From Channa striata (lineage: Eukaryota > Chordata > Actinopteri > Anabantiformes > Channidae): a stretch of DNA of 64,000 bases. The stretch spans positions 55,001-119,000 of the forward strand of contig JAUPFM010000079.1 of NCBI GenBank assembly GCA_033026295.1. Direction: 5' to 3'. A model generated the notes under the pieces. The model was not told the DNA's origin. It did no database searches and saw only the letters and a program-made list of their open reading frames with translations. The number at the start of each line of letters is the position of its first letter. Within the stretch, counting starts at the first letter, position 1. The translations under genes and the position numbers were made by a program. This document shows positions 23,183-35,698 of this stretch, one piece after another.

Positions 23183-24070
23183 TCATTTTTGACCTTCTGA
23201 CCCCAGTCCAAAATCACCTGTATTTGACCACACATTTTGGCTTTTTATAGCCAGGAGGAAAGTGTCTGATCCAAGTGGCTTAAATCCAAGTGGTTTGCAC
23301 CAGGCTGGCCTGAGAAACATGCAAGAGCAAACTGGCTCGTGGAGCTCACAGCTAGATGTGCCTGGTGTTGCCTTAAAGGTCTAAATCTAAGCTTTAAATT
23401 GGTGTATGCCATAGTCAGATGCCATGTTCCTAGCTGCCTGTGCATGTTTGCAAATATGGCTCATTTTTGACCTTCTGACCCCAGTCCAAAATCAGCTGTA
23501 TTTGACCACACATTTTGGCTTTTTATAGCCAGGAGGAAAGTGTCTGATCCAAGTGGCTTAAATCCAAGTGGTTTGCACCAGGCTGGCCTGAGAAACATGC
23601 AAGAGCAAACTGGCTTGTGGAGCTCACAGCTAGATGTGCCTGGTGTTGCCTTAAAGGTCTAAATCTAAGCTTTAAATTGGTGTATGCCATAGGCAGATGC
23701 CATGTTCCTAGCTGCCTGTGCATGTTTGCAAATATGGCTCATGTTTGACCTTCTGACCCCAGTCCAAAATCAGTTGTATTTGACCACACATTTTGGCTCT
23801 TTCTAGCCAGGAGTAAAGTGTCTGATCCAAGTGATTTGCACCAGGCTGGCCTGAGAAACGTGCAAGAGCAAACTGGCTGCCCCTGGGCTGACGCTGAAAA
23901 TGCACAGGACCTGAAATTGGGCCTCATTCTCTGGCTGCTGTTTCCTTTGTGGAGCTCAAAGCTAGATGTGCCTAGTATTGCCTTAAAGGTCTAAATCTAA
24001 GTTTTAAATTGGTGTATGCCATAGGCTGATGCCATGTTCCTAGCTGCCTGTGACTGTCTGCAAATATCGC
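23183..24070 (+). repeat. Tandem 278-bp units followed by a 332-bp unit
   Basis: Boundaries are 23183, 23461 and 23739. Two successive 278-bp units (both with the 42 and 70-bp deletions) precede a 332-bp unit. They share ATGTTTGCAAATATGG, and the last boundary reads CTCATGTTTGACC, as at 8,946 and 48,926. The first join reads AACTGGCTCGTGGAG, where the other copies have CTTGTGGAG. Confidence 0.9.
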
Positions 24071-24982
24071 TCATTTTTGACCTTCTGACCCCAGTCCAAA
24101 ATCAGCTGTATTTGACCACACATTTTGGCCCTTTATAGCCAGGAGGAAAGTGTCTGATCCAAGTGGTTTAAATGGATGGAAAGATGAGTTTTTAAGCTTT
24201 AAATTGATGTGAAACAAGTGTGAATTGCACCAGGCTGGCCTGAGAAACGTGCAAGAGCAAACTGGCTTCCCCAGGCCTATGGCTGAAAATGCACAGGGCC
24301 TGAAATTGGGCCTCGTTCTCCTGGCTGCTGTTTCCTTTGTGGAGCTCACAGCTAGATGTGCCTAGTATTGCCTAAAAGGTCTAAATCTAAGCTTTAAATT
24401 GGTGTATGCCGTAGGCAGATGCCATGTTCCTAGCTGCCTGTGCATGTCTGCAAATATGGCTCATTTTTGACCTTCTGACCCCAGTCCAAAATCAGCTGTA
24501 TTTGACCACACATTTTGGCTCTTTATAGCCAGGAGGAAAGTGTCTGATCCAAGTGGTTTAAATGGATGGAAAGAAGAGTTTTTAAGCTTTAAATTGATGT
24601 GAAACAAGTGTGATTTGCACCAGGCTGGCCTGAGAAACGTGAAAGGGCAAACTGGCTTCCCCAGGCCTATGGCTGAAAATGCACAGGGCCTGAAATTGGG
24701 CCTCGTTCTCCTGGCTGCTGTTTCCTTTATGGAGCTCACAGCTAGATGTGCCTAGTATTGCCTTAAAGGTGTAAATCTAAGCTTTAAATTGGTGTATGCC
24801 ATAGGCAGATGCCATGTTCCTAGCTGCCTGTGCCTCGTTCTCCTGGCTGCTGTTTCCTTTGTGGAGCTCACAGCTAGATGTGCCTAGTATTGCTTTAAAG
24901 GTCTAAATCTAAGCTTTAAATTGGTGTATGCCGTAGGCAGATGCCATGTTCCTAGCTGCCTGTGCATGTCTGCAAATATGGC
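24071..24982 (+). repeat. Full monomer and 522-bp unit with 132-bp duplication
   Basis: The unit from 24,461 is 390 + 132. CTGCCTGTGC is joined to CTCGTTCTCC near 24,832, so late H1 and early H2 are read twice. The same join is near 52,498, 58,505, 60,949 and 63,419, where it lengthens units of 347, about 332, 390 and 389 bp to 479, 465, 522 and 521. Confidence 0.9.
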
Positions 24983-26397
24983 TCATTTTTGACCTTCTGA
25001 CCCCAGTCCAAAATCAGCTGTATTTGACCACACATTTTGGCTCTTTATAGCCAGGAGGAAAGTGTCTGATCCAAGTCGTTTAAATGGATGGAAAGAAGAG
25101 TTTTTAAGCTTTAAATTGATGTGAAACAAGTGTGATTTCCACCAGGCTGGCCTGAGAAACGTGAAAGGGCAAACTGGCTTCCCAGGCCTATGGCTGAAAA
25201 TGCACAGGGCCTGAAATTGGGCCTCGTTCTCCTGGCTGCTGTTTCTGGTCCAAAATCAGATGTATTTGACCACACATTTTGGCTCTTTATAGCCAGGAGG
25301 AAAGTGTCTGATCCAAGTGATTTGCACCAGGCTGGCCTGAGAAACGTGCAAGAGCAAACTGGCTGCCCCTGGGCTGACGCTGAAAATGCACAGGACCTGA
25401 AATTGGGCCTCATTCTCCTGGCTGCTGTTTCCTTTGTGGAGCTCACAGCTAGATGTGCCTGATGTTGCCTTAAAGGTCTAAATCTAAGCTTTAAATTGGT
25501 GTATGCCGAGGCAGATGCCATGTTCCTAGCTGCCTGTGCATGTCTGCAAATATGGCTCATTTTTGACCTTCTGACCCCAGTCCATAATCAGCTGTATTTG
25601 ACCACACATTTTGGCTCTTTATAGCCAGGAGGAAAGTGTCTGATCCAAATGATTTGCACCAGGCTGGCCTGAAAAACGTGCAAGAGCAAACTGGCTGCCC
25701 CTGGGCTGACACTGAAAATGCACAGGACCTGAAATTGGGCCTCGTTCTCCTGGCTGCTGTTTCTGGTCCAAAATCAGATGTATTTGACCACTCATTTTGG
25801 CTTTTTATAGCCAGGAGGAAAGTGTCTGATCCAAGTGTTTTAAATGGATGGAAAGAAGAGTTTTTAAGCTTTAAATTGATGTGAAACAAGTGTGATTTGC
25901 ACCAGGCTGCCCTTACCACAGCACCAGGCTGGCCTGAGAAACGTGCAAGAGCAAACTGGCTTCCCCAGGTCTATGGCTGAAAATGCACAGGGCCTTAAAT
26001 TGGGCCTCGTTCTCCTGGCTGCTGTTTCCGGTCCAAATTCAGCTGTATTTGACCACACATTTTGGCTCTTTATAGCCAGGAGGAAAGTGTCTGATCCAAT
26101 GGATTTATAGGGGTGGAAAGAAGAGTTTTTAAGCTTTAAATTGATGTGAAACAAGTGTGATTTGCACCAGGCTGGCCTGAGAAACTTGCAAGAGCAAACT
26201 GGCTGCCCCTGGGCTGTCGCTGAAAATGCACAGGACCTGAAATTGGGCCTCATTCTCCTGGCTGATGTTTCCTTTGTGGAGCTCACAGCTAGATGTGCCT
26301 AGTATTGCCTTAAAGGTCTAAATCTAAGCTTTAAATTGGTGTATGCCATAGGCAGATGCCATGTTCCTAGCTGCCTGTGCATGTCTGCAAATATGGC
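24983..26397 (+). repeat. Composite units of 574 and 841 bp
   Basis: The 574-bp unit is 390 + 243 - 57, less two single bases (one C in CTTCCCAGG, one in GCCGAGGCAG). The 841-bp unit from 25,557 is 390 - 57 + 243 + 243 + 22 exactly. Its 22-bp duplication is altered to GGCTGCCCTTACCACAGC (near 25,905). One H2 reads GATCCAATGGATTTATAGG (near 26,094). Confidence 0.87.
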
Positions 26398-27441
26398 TCA
26401 TTTTAAACCTTCTGACCCCAGTCCAAAATCAGCTGTATTTGACCACACATTTTGGCTCTTTATACCCAATAGGAAAGTGTCTGATCCAAGTGGTTTAAAG
26501 GGGTGGAAAGAAGAGTTTTTAAGCTTTAAATTGATGTGAAACAAGTGTGATTTGCACCAGGCTGGCCTGACCACAGCACCAGGCTGGCCTGAGAAACGTG
26601 AAAGGGCAAACTGGCTTCCCCAGGCCTATGGCTGAAAATGCACAGGGCCTGAAATTGGGCCTCGTTCTCCTGGCTGCTGTTTCCTTTGTGGAGCTCACAG
26701 CTAGATGTGCCTGGTGTTGTCTTAAAGGTCTAAATCTAAGCTTTAAATTGGTGTATGCCGTAGGCAGATGCCATGTTCCTAGCTGCCTGTGCATGTCTGC
26801 AAATATGGCTCATTTTTGACCTTCTGACCCCAGTCCAAAATCAGATGTATTTGACCACACATTTTGGCTCTTTATAGCCAGGAGGAAAGTGTCTGATCCA
26901 AGTGGTTTAAAGGGGTGGAAAGAGGAGACTTTGGGCGTTAGATTAATGTGCAACAAGTGTGATTTGCACCAGGCTGGCCTGAGAAACGTGCAAGAGCAAA
27001 CTGGCTTCCCAGGTCTATGGCTGAAAATGCACAGGGCCTGAAATTGGGCCTCGTTCTCCTGGCTGCTGTTTCCGGTCCAAAATCAGCTGTATTTGACCAC
27101 ACATTTTGGCTCTTTATAGCCAGGAGGAAAGTGTCTGATCCAAGTGATTTAAAGGGGTGGAAAGAAGAGTTTTTAAGCTTTAAATTGATGTGAAACAAGT
27201 GTGATTTGCACCAGGCTGGCCTGAGAAACTTGCAAGAGCAAACTGGCTGCCCCTGGGCTGACGCTGAAAATGCACAGGGCCTGAAATTGGGCCTCGTTCT
27301 CCTGGCTGCTGTTTCCTTTGTGGAGCTCACAGCTAAATGTGCCTAGTATTGCCTTAAAGGTCTAAATCTAAGCTTTAAATTGGTGTATGCCATAGGCAGA
27401 TGCCATGTTCCTAGCTGCCTGTGCATGTCTGCAAATATGGC
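26398..27441 (+). repeat. 412-bp and 632-bp units
   Basis: Boundaries are 26398 (CATTTTAAACC variant) and 26810. The second unit is 390 + 243 less one base, with the H2/H1 boundary GGGCGTTAGATTAATG near 26,935 and a join at GTTTCCGGTCC near 27,074. Confidence 0.88.
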
Positions 27442-28727
27442 TCATTTTTGACCTTCTGACCCCAGTCCAAAATCAGCTGTATTTGACCACACATTTTGGC
27501 TCTTTATAGCCAGGAGGAAAGTGTCTGATCCAAGTGGTTTATAAGGATGGAAAGAGGAGACTTTGGGCGTTAAATTAATGTGCAACAAGTGTGATTTGCA
27601 CCAGGCTGGCCTGAGAAACGTGCAAGAGCAAACTGGCTTCCCAGGTCTATGGCTGAAAATGCACAGGACCTGAAATTGGGCCTCGTTCTCCTGGCTGCTG
27701 TTTCCGGTCCAAAATCAGCTGTATTTGACCACACATTTTGGCTCTTTATAGCCAGGAGGAAAGTGTCTGATCCAAGTGATTTAAAGGGGTGGAAAGAAGA
27801 GTTTTTAAGCTTTAAATTGATGTGAAACAAGTGTGATTTGCACCAGGCTGGCCTGACCACAGCACCAGGCTGGCCTGAGAAACGTGCAAGAGCAAACTGG
27901 CTTCCCAGGTCTATGGCTGAAAATGCACAGGGCCTGAAATTGGGCCTCGTTCCCCTGGCTGATGTTTCCCTTGTGGAGCTCACAGCTAGATGTGCCTGGT
28001 ATTGCCTTAAAGGTCTAAATCTAAGCTTTAAATTGGTGTATGCCGTAGGCAGATGCCATGTTCCTAGCTGCCTGTGCATGTCTGCAAATATGGCTCATTT
28101 TTGACCTTCTGACCCCAGTCCAAAATCAGCTGTATTTGACCGAACATTTTGGCTCTTTATAGCCAGGAGGAAAGTGTCTGATCCAAGTGGTTTAAAGGGG
28201 TGGAAAGAGGAGACTTTGGGCGTTAAATTAATGTGCAACAAGTGTGATTTGCACCAGGCTGGCCTGAGAAACGTGCAAGAGCAAACTGGCTTCCCCAGGT
28301 CTATGGCTGAAAATGCACAGGACCTGAAATTGGGCTTCGTTCTCCTGGCTGCTGTTTCCGGTCCAAAATCAGCTGTATTTGACCACACATTTTGGCTCTT
28401 TATAGCCAGGAGGAAAGTGTCTGATCCAAGTGATTTAAAGGGGTGGAAAGAAGAGTTTTTAAGCTTTAAATTGATGTGAAACAAGTGTGATTTGCACCAG
28501 GCTGGCCTGAGAAACGTGAAAGGGCAAACTGGCTGCCCCTGGGCTGACGCTGAAAATGCACAGGACCTGAAATTGGGCCTCGTTCTCCTGGCTGCTGTTT
28601 CCTTTGTAGAGCTCACAGCTAGTTGTGCCTAGTATTGCCTTAAAGGTCTAAATCTAAGCTTTAAATTGGTGTATGCCATAGGCAGATGCCATGTTCCTAG
28701 CTGCCTGTGCATGTCTGCAAATATGGC
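27442..28727 (+). repeat. Block G: units of 653 and 633 bp
   Basis: The 653-bp unit is 390 + 243 + 22 less two C (two CTTCCCAGG). The next boundary (28,095) is followed by the rare TTTGACCGAACATTTTGG. Both this and CGTTCCCCTGGCTGATG (near 27,949) recur 2,614 bp downstream in 30,055-31,299, so the segment is duplicated. Confidence 0.88.
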
Positions 28728-29276
28728 TCATTTTTGACCTTCTGACCCCAGTCCAAAATCAGCTGTATTTGACCACACATTTTGGCTCTTTATAGTCAGG
28801 AAGAAAGTGTCTGATCCAAGTGGTTTAAATGGATGGAAAGAGGAGTTTTTAGGCTTTAAATTGATGTGAAACAAGTGTGATTTGCACCAGGCTGGCCTGA
28901 GCACAGCACCAGGCTGGCCTGAGAAACGTGAAAGGGCAAACTGGCTTCCCCAGGCCTATGGTTAAAAATGCACAGGGCCTGAAATTGGGCCTCGTTCTCC
29001 TGGCTGCTGTTTCCTTTGTGGAGCTCACAGCTAGTGTGATTTGCACCAGGCTGGCCTGAGAAACGTGAAAGGGCAAACTGGCTTCCCAAGGCCTATCGCT
29101 GAAAATGCACAGGGCCTGAAATTGGGCCTCGTTCTCCTGGCTGATGTTTCCTTTGTGGAACTCACAGCTAGATGTGCCTAGTATTGCCTTAAAGGTCTAA
29201 ATCTAAGCTTTAAATTGGTGTATGCCATAGGCAGATGCCATGTTCCTAGCTGCCTGTGCATGTCTGCAAATATGGC
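28728..29276 (+). repeat. 549-bp unit (390 + 22 + 137)
   Basis: This unit carries the 22-bp duplication (here with GAGCACAGC near 28,900) and the 137-bp H1 core repeat, joined as CACAGCTAGTGTGATTTG near 29,033. The H1-to-H1 195-bp insertion found beside it at 10.65, 12.54 and 50.63 kb is absent, so the two events can be separated. Confidence 0.88.
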
Positions 29277-30054
29277 TCATTTTTGACCTTCTGACCCCAG
29301 TGCAAAATCAGCTGTATTTGACCACACATTTTGGCTCTTTATAGCCAGGAGGAAAGTGTCTGATCCAAGTGATTTAAAGGGGTGGAAAGAAGAGTTTTTA
29401 AGCTTTAAATTGATGTGAAACAAGTGTGATTTGCACCAGGCTGGCCTGAGAAACGTGAAAGGGCAAACTGGCTTCCCAGGCCTATGGCTGAAAATGCACA
29501 GGGCCTGAAATTGGGCCTTGTTCTCCTGGCTGCTGTTTCCTTTGTGGAGCTCACAGCTAGATGTGCCTGGTGTTGTCTTAAAGGTCTAAATCTAAGCTTT
29601 AAATTGGTGTATGCCGTAGGCAGATGCCATGTTCCTAGCTGCCTGTGCATGTCTGCAAATATGGCTCATTTTTGACCTTTTGACCCCAGTCCAAAATCAG
29701 CTGTATTTGACCACACATTTTGGCTCTTTATACCCAATAGGAAAGTGTCTGATCCAAGTGGTTCAAATGGATGGAAAGAGGAGTTTTAAGCTTTAAATTG
29801 ATGTGAAACAAGTGTGATTTGCACCAGGCTGGCCTGAGAAACGTGAAAGGGCAAATAAGCTGCCCCTGGGCTGACGCTGAAAATGCACAGGACCTGAAAT
29901 TGGGCCTCGTTCTCCTGGCTGCTGTTTCCTTTGTGGAGCTCACAGCTAGATGTGCCTAGTATTGCCTTAAAGGTCTAAATCTAAGCTTTAAATTGGTGTA
30001 TGCCATAGGCAGATGCCATGTTCCTAGCTGCCTGTGCATCTCTGCAAATATGGC
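29277..30054 (+). repeat. Two monomers of 389 bp
   Basis: Boundaries are 29277 and 29666. Each lacks one base relative to 390: CTTCCCAGG in the first and GAGTTTTAAGC in the second. The first reads CCCCAGTGCAAAATC and the second has GACCTTTTGACC at its boundary. Confidence 0.9.
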
Positions 30055-31299
30055 TCATTTTTGACCTTCTGACCCCAGTCCAAAATCAGCTGTATTTGAC
30101 CACACATTTTGGCTCTTTATAGCCAGGAGGAAAGTGTCTGATCCAAGTGGTTTAAAGGGGTGGAAAGAGGAGACTTTGGGCGTTAAATTAATGTGCAACA
30201 AGTGTGATTTGCACCAGGCTGGCCTGAGAAACGTGCAAGAGCAAACTGGCTTCCCAGGTCTATGGCTGAAAATGCACAGGGCCTGAAATTGGGCCTCGTT
30301 CTCCTGGCTGCTGTTTCCGGTCCAAATTCAGCTGTATTTGACCACACATTTTGGCTCTTTATAGCCAGGAGGAAAGTGTCTGATCCAAGTGATTTATAGG
30401 GGTGGAAAGAAGAGTTTTTAAGCTTTAAATTGATGTGAAACAAGTGTGATTTGCACCAGGCTGGCCTGACCACAGCACCAGGCTGGCCTGAGAAACGTGC
30501 AAGAGCAAACTGGCTTCCCCAGGTCTATGGCTGAAAATGCACAGGGCCTGAAATTGGGCCTCGTTCCCCTGGCTGATGTTTCCTTTGTGGAGCTCACAGC
30601 TAGATGTGCCTGGTATTGCCTTAAAGGTCTAAATCTAAGCTTTAAATTGGTGTATGCCGTAGGCAGATGCCATGTTCCTAGCTGCCTGTGCATGTCTGCA
30701 AATATGGCTCATTTTTGACCTTCTGACCCCAGTCCAAAATCAGCTGTATTTGACCGAACATTTTGGCTCTTTATAGCCAGGAGGAAAGTGTCTGATCCAA
30801 GTGGTTTAAAGGGGTGGAAAGAGGAGACTTTGGGCGTTAAATTAATGTGCAACAAGTGTGATTTGCACCAGGCTGGCCTGAGAAACGTGCAAGAGCAAAC
30901 TGGCTTCCCCAGGTCTATGGCTGAAAATGCACAGGGCCTGAAATTGGGCTTCGTTCTCCTGGCTGCTGTTTCCGGTCCAAAATCAGCTGTATTTGACCAC
31001 ACATTTTGGCTTTTTATAGCCAGGAGGAAAGTGTCTGATACAAGTGGTTTAAATCCAAGTGGTTTGCACCAGGCTGGCCTGAGAAACGTGAAAGGGCAAA
31101 CTGGCTTCCCCAGGCCTATGGCTGAAAATGCACAGGGCCTGAAATTGGGCCTTGTTCTCCTGGCTGCTGTTTCCTTTGTGGAGCTCACAGCTAGATGTGC
31201 CTAGTATTTCCTTAAAGGCCTAAATCTAAGCTTTAAATTGGTGTATGCCATAGGCAGATGCCATGTTCCTAGCTGCCTGTGCATGTCTGCAAATATGGC
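30055..31299 (+). repeat. Block G second copy: units of 654 and 591 bp
   Basis: Boundaries are 30055 and 30709. It shares GACCGAACATTTTGG (near 30,752) and CGTTCCCCTGG (near 30,564) with 27.4-28.7 kb. The second unit here has a 201-bp module (42-bp deletion, GATACAAGTGG near 31,039) where the first copy has a 243-bp module. The copies therefore diverge through module exchange. Confidence 0.87.
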
Positions 31300-32079
31300 T
31301 CATTTTAAACCTTCTGACCCCAGTCCAAAATCAGCTGTATTTGACCACACATTTTGGCTCTTTATACCCAATAGGAAAGTGTCTGATCCAAGTGGTTTAT
31401 AAGGATGGAAAGAGGAATTTTTAATCTTTAAATTGATGTGAAACAAGTGTGATTTGCACCAGGCTGGCCTGAGAAAGGTGAAAGGGCAAACTGGCTTCCC
31501 CAGGCCTATGGCTGAAAATGCACAGGGCCTGAAATTGGGCCTCGTTCTCCTGGCTGCTGTTTCCTTTGTGGAGCTCACAGCTAGATGTGCCTGGTGTTGT
31601 CTTAAAGGTCTAAATCTAAGCTTTAAATTGGTGTATGCCGTAGGCAGATGCCATGTTCCTAGCTGCCTGTGCATGTCTTCAAATATGGCTCATTTTTGAC
31701 CTTCTGACCCCAGTCCAAAATCAGCTGTATTTGACCACACATTTTGGCTCTTTATACCCAATAGGAAAGTGTCTGATCCAATTGGTTTATAAGGATGGAA
31801 AGAGGAATTTTTAATCTTTAAATTGATGTGAAACAAGTGTGATTTGCACCAGGCTGGCCTGAGAAAGGTGAAAGGGCAAACTGGCTTCCCCAGGCCTATG
31901 GCTGAAAATGCACAGGGCCTGAAATTGGGCCTCGTTCTCCTGGCTGCTGTTTCCTTTGTGGAGCTCACAGCTAGATGTGCCTGGTGTTGTCTTAAAGGTC
32001 TAAATCTAAGCTTTAAATTGGTGTATGCCGTAGGCAGATGCCATGTTCCTAGCTGCCTGTGCATGTCTTCAAATATGGC
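31300..32079 (+). repeat. Two near-identical adjacent 390-bp monomers
   Basis: Units 31300 and 31690 share the private changes GAATTTTTAATCTTTAAATT (HindIII site lost at the H2/H1 boundary), GAGAAAGGTGAAAGGG and GTCTTCAAATATGG. They differ at the boundary (CATTTTAAACC against CATTTTTGACC) and at CCAAGTGG against CCAATTGG. This is the clearest single-monomer tandem duplication in the window. Confidence 0.92.
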
Positions 32080-33462
32080 TCATTTTTGACCTTCTGACCC
32101 CAGTCCAAAATCAGCTGTATTTGACCACACATTTTGGCTCTTTATACCCAATAGGAAAGTGTCTGATCCAAGTGGTTTAAATGGATGGAAAGAAGAGTTT
32201 TTAAGCTTTAAATTGAAACAAGTGTGATTTGCACCAGGCTGGCCTGACCACAGCACCAGGCTGGCCTGAGAAACGTGAAAGGGCAAACTGGCTTCCCCAG
32301 GCCTATCGCTGAAAATGCACAGGGCCTGAAATTGGGCCTTGTTCTCCTGGCTGCTGTTTCCTTTGTGGAGCTCACAGCTAGATGTGCCTGGTGTTGTCTT
32401 AACGGTCTAAATCTAAGCTTTAAATTGGTGTATGCCATAGGCAGATGCCATGTTCCTAGCTGCCTGTGCATGTCTGCAAATATGGCTCATTTTTGACCTT
32501 CTGACCCCAGTCCAAAATCAGCTGTATTTGACCACACATTTTGGCTCCTTATAGCCAGGAGGAAAGTGTCTGATCCAAGTTATTTGCACCAGGCTGGCCT
32601 GAGAAACGTGCAAGAGCAAACTGGCTGCCCCTGGGCTGACGCTGAAAATGCACAGGACCTGAAATTGGGCCTCATTCTCTGGCTGCTGTTTCCTTTGTGG
32701 AGCTCAAAGCTAGATGTGCGTAGTATTGCCTTAAAGGTCTAAATCTAAGCTTTAAATAAGCTGTATTTGACCACACATTTTGGCTCTTCATAGCCAGGAG
32801 GAAAGTGTCTGATCCAAGTGGTTTAAATGGATGGAAAGAGGAGTTTTTAAGCTTTAAATTGATGTGAAACAAGTGTGATTTGCACCAGGCTGGCCTGAGA
32901 AACGTGAAAGGGCAAACTGGCTTCCCCAGGTCTATGGCTGAAAATGCACAGGGCCTGAAATTGGGCCTCGTTCTACTGGCTGCTGTTTCCTTTGTGGAGC
33001 TCACAGCTAGATGTGCCTGGTGTTGTCTTAAAGGTCTAAATCTAAGCTTTAAATTGGTGTATGCCATAGGCAGATGCCATGTTCCTAGCTGCCTGTGCAT
33101 GTCTGCAAATATGGCTCATTTTTGACCTTCTGACCCCAGTCCATAATCAGCTGTATTTGACCACACATTTTGGCTCTTTATAGCCAGGAGGAAAGTGTCT
33201 GATCCAAGTGGTTTAAATCCAAGTGGTTTGCACCAGGCTGGCCTGAGAAACTTGCAAGAGCAAACTGGCTGCCCCTGGGCTGACGCTGAAAATGCACAGG
33301 ACCTGAAATTGGGCCTCATTCTCTGGCTGCTGTTTCCTTTGTGGAGCTCACAGCTAGATGTGCCTGGTGTTGTCTTAAAGGTCTAAATCTAAGCTTTAAA
33401 TTGGTGTATGCCATAGGCAGATGCCATGTTCCTAGCTGCCTGTGCATGTCTGCAAATATGGC
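32080..33462 (+). repeat. Units of 407, 629 and 347 bp
   Basis: Boundaries are 32080, 32487 and 33116. The 407-bp unit is 412 minus the five bases ATGTG at AAATTGAAACAAG. The 629-bp unit is 332 + 297, with the join TAAGCTTTAAATAAGCTG near 32,757. The 347-bp unit has the 42-bp deletion and CTCTGG. Confidence 0.88.
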
Positions 33463-34935
33463 TCATTTTTGACCTTCTGACCCCAGTCCAAAATCAGCTG
33501 TATTTGACCACACAGTTTGGCTCTTCATAGCCAGGAGGAAAGTGTCTGATCCAAGTGGTTTAAATGGATGGAAAGAAGAGTTTTTAAGCTTTAAATTGAT
33601 GTGAAACAAGTGTGATTTGCACCAGGCTGGCCTGAGAAACGTGAAAGGGCAAACTGGCTTCCCCAGGTCTATGGCTGAAAATGCACAGGAATTGAAATTG
33701 GGCCTCGTTCTCCTGGCTGCTATTTCTGGTCCAAAATCAGATGTATTTGACCACACATTTTGGCTTTTTATAGCCAGGAGGAAAGTGTCTGATCCAAGTG
33801 GTTTAAATGGATGGAAAGAAGAGTTTTTAAGCTTTAAATTGAAACAAGTGTGATTTGCTACAGGCTGGCCTGACCACAGCACCAGGCTGGCCTGAGAAAC
33901 GTGAAAGGGCAAATTCGCTTCCCCAGGCCTATCGCTGAAAATGCACAGGGCCTGAAATTGGGCCTCGTTCTCCTGGCTGATGTTTCCTTTGTGGAGCTCA
34001 CAGCTTGATGTGCCTAGTATTGCCTTAAAGGTCTAAATCTAAGCTTTAAATTGGTGTATGCCATAGGCAGATGCCATGTTCCTAGCTGCCTGTGCATGTC
34101 TGCAAATATGGCTCATTTTAAACCTTCTGTCCCCAGTCCAAAATCAGCTGTATTTGACCACACATTTTGGCTCTTTATAGCCAGGAGGAAAGTGTCTGAT
34201 CCAAGTGGTTTAAAGGGGTGGAAAGAGGAGACTTTGGGCGTTAAATTAATGCGCAACAAGTGTGATTTGCACCAGGCTGGCCTGACCACAGCACCAGGCT
34301 GGCCTGAGAAACGTGAAAGGGCAAACTGGCTTCCCAAGGCCTATCGCTGAAAATGCACAGGGCCTGAAATTGGGCCTCGTTCTCCTGGCTGATGTTTCCT
34401 TTGTGGAGCTCACAGCTAGATGTGCCTGGTATTGCCTTAAAGGTCTAAATCTAAGCTTTAAATTGGTGTATGCCATAGGCAGATGCCATGTTCCTAGCTG
34501 CCTGTGCATGTCTGCAAATATGGCTCATTTGTGACCTTCTGACCCCAGTCCAAAATCAGCTGTATTTGACCACACATTTTGGCTCTTTATAGCCAGGAGG
34601 AAAGTGTCTGATCCAAGTGGTTTAAATGGATGGAAAGAAGAGTTTTTAAGCTTTAAATTGATGTGAAACAAGTGTGATTTGCACCAGGCTGGCCGACCAC
34701 AGCACCAGGCTGGCCTGAGAAACGTGAAAGGGCAAACTGGCTTCCCCAGGCCTATGGCTGAAAATGCACAGGGCCTTAAATTGGGCCTCGTTCTCCTGGC
34801 TGATGTTTCCTTTGTGGAGCTCACAGCTAGATGTGCCTGGTGTTGTCTTAACGGTCTAAATCTAAGCTTTAAATTGGTGTATGCCATAGGCAGATGCCAT
34901 GTTCCTAGCTGCCTGTGCATGTCTGCAAATATGGC
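33463..34935 (+). repeat. Block E: units of 650, 412 and 411 bp
   Basis: The 650-bp unit is 390 + 243 + 22 - 5. Markers are GGAATTGAAATTGG, GCTATTTCTGGTCC, GCTACAGGCTGG with AAATTCGCTTCC, CAGCTTGATG, a CATTTTAAACC boundary at 34,113, a CATTTGTGACC boundary at 34,525, and GGCTGGCCGACCACAGC (22-bp duplication minus T) near 34,690. The copy at 37,636-39,107 is offset by 4,172 bp. Confidence 0.9.
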
Positions 34936-35698
34936 TCATTTTTGACCTTCTGACCCCAGTCCAAAATCAGCTGTATTTGACCACACATTTTGGCTCTTTA
35001 TAGCCAGGAGGAAAGTGTCTGATCCAAGTTATTTGCACCAGGCTGGCCTGAGAAACGTGCAAGAGCAAACTGGCTGCCCCTGGGCTGACGCTGAAAATGC
35101 ACAGGACCTGCCTTAAAGGTCTAAATCTAAGCTTTAAATAAGCTGTATTTGACCACACATTTTGGCTCTTCATAGCCAGGAGGAAAGTGTCTGATCCAAG
35201 TGGTTTAAATGGATGGAAAGAGGAGTTTTTAAGCTTTAAATTGATGTGAAACAAGTGTGATTTGCACCAGGCTGGCCTGAGAAACGTGAAAGGGCAAACT
35301 GGCTTCCCCAGGTCTATGGCTGAAAATGCACAGGGCATGAAATTGGGCCTCGTTCTCCTGGCCGCTGTTTCCGGTCCAAAATCAGCTGTATTTGACCACA
35401 CATTTTGGCTTTTTATAGCCAGGAGGAAAGTGTCTGATCCAAGTGGTTTAAATCCAAGTGGTTTGCACCAGTCTGGCCTGAGAAACTTGCAAGAGCAAAC
35501 TGGCTGCCCCTGGGCTGACGCTGAAAATGCACAGGGCCTGAAATTGGGCCTCGTTCTCCTGGCTGCTGTTTCCTTTGTGGAGCTCAAAGCTAGATGTGCC
35601 TGGTGTTGTCTTAAAGGTCTAAATCTAAGCTTTAAATTGGTGTATGCCATAGGCAGATGCCATGTTCCTAGCTGCCTGTGCATGTCTGCAAATATGGC
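34936..35698 (+). repeat. 763-bp composite with a unique join
   Basis: After a 57-bp-deleted start, ACAGGACCTG is joined straight to CCTTAAAGGTC (near 35,110), skipping the end of H1. I saw this join nowhere else. It is followed by the 93-bp deletion join (TTTAAATAAGCTG near 35,139), a GGTCC join (near 35,373) and a 42-bp deletion (near 35,453). Confidence 0.85.
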
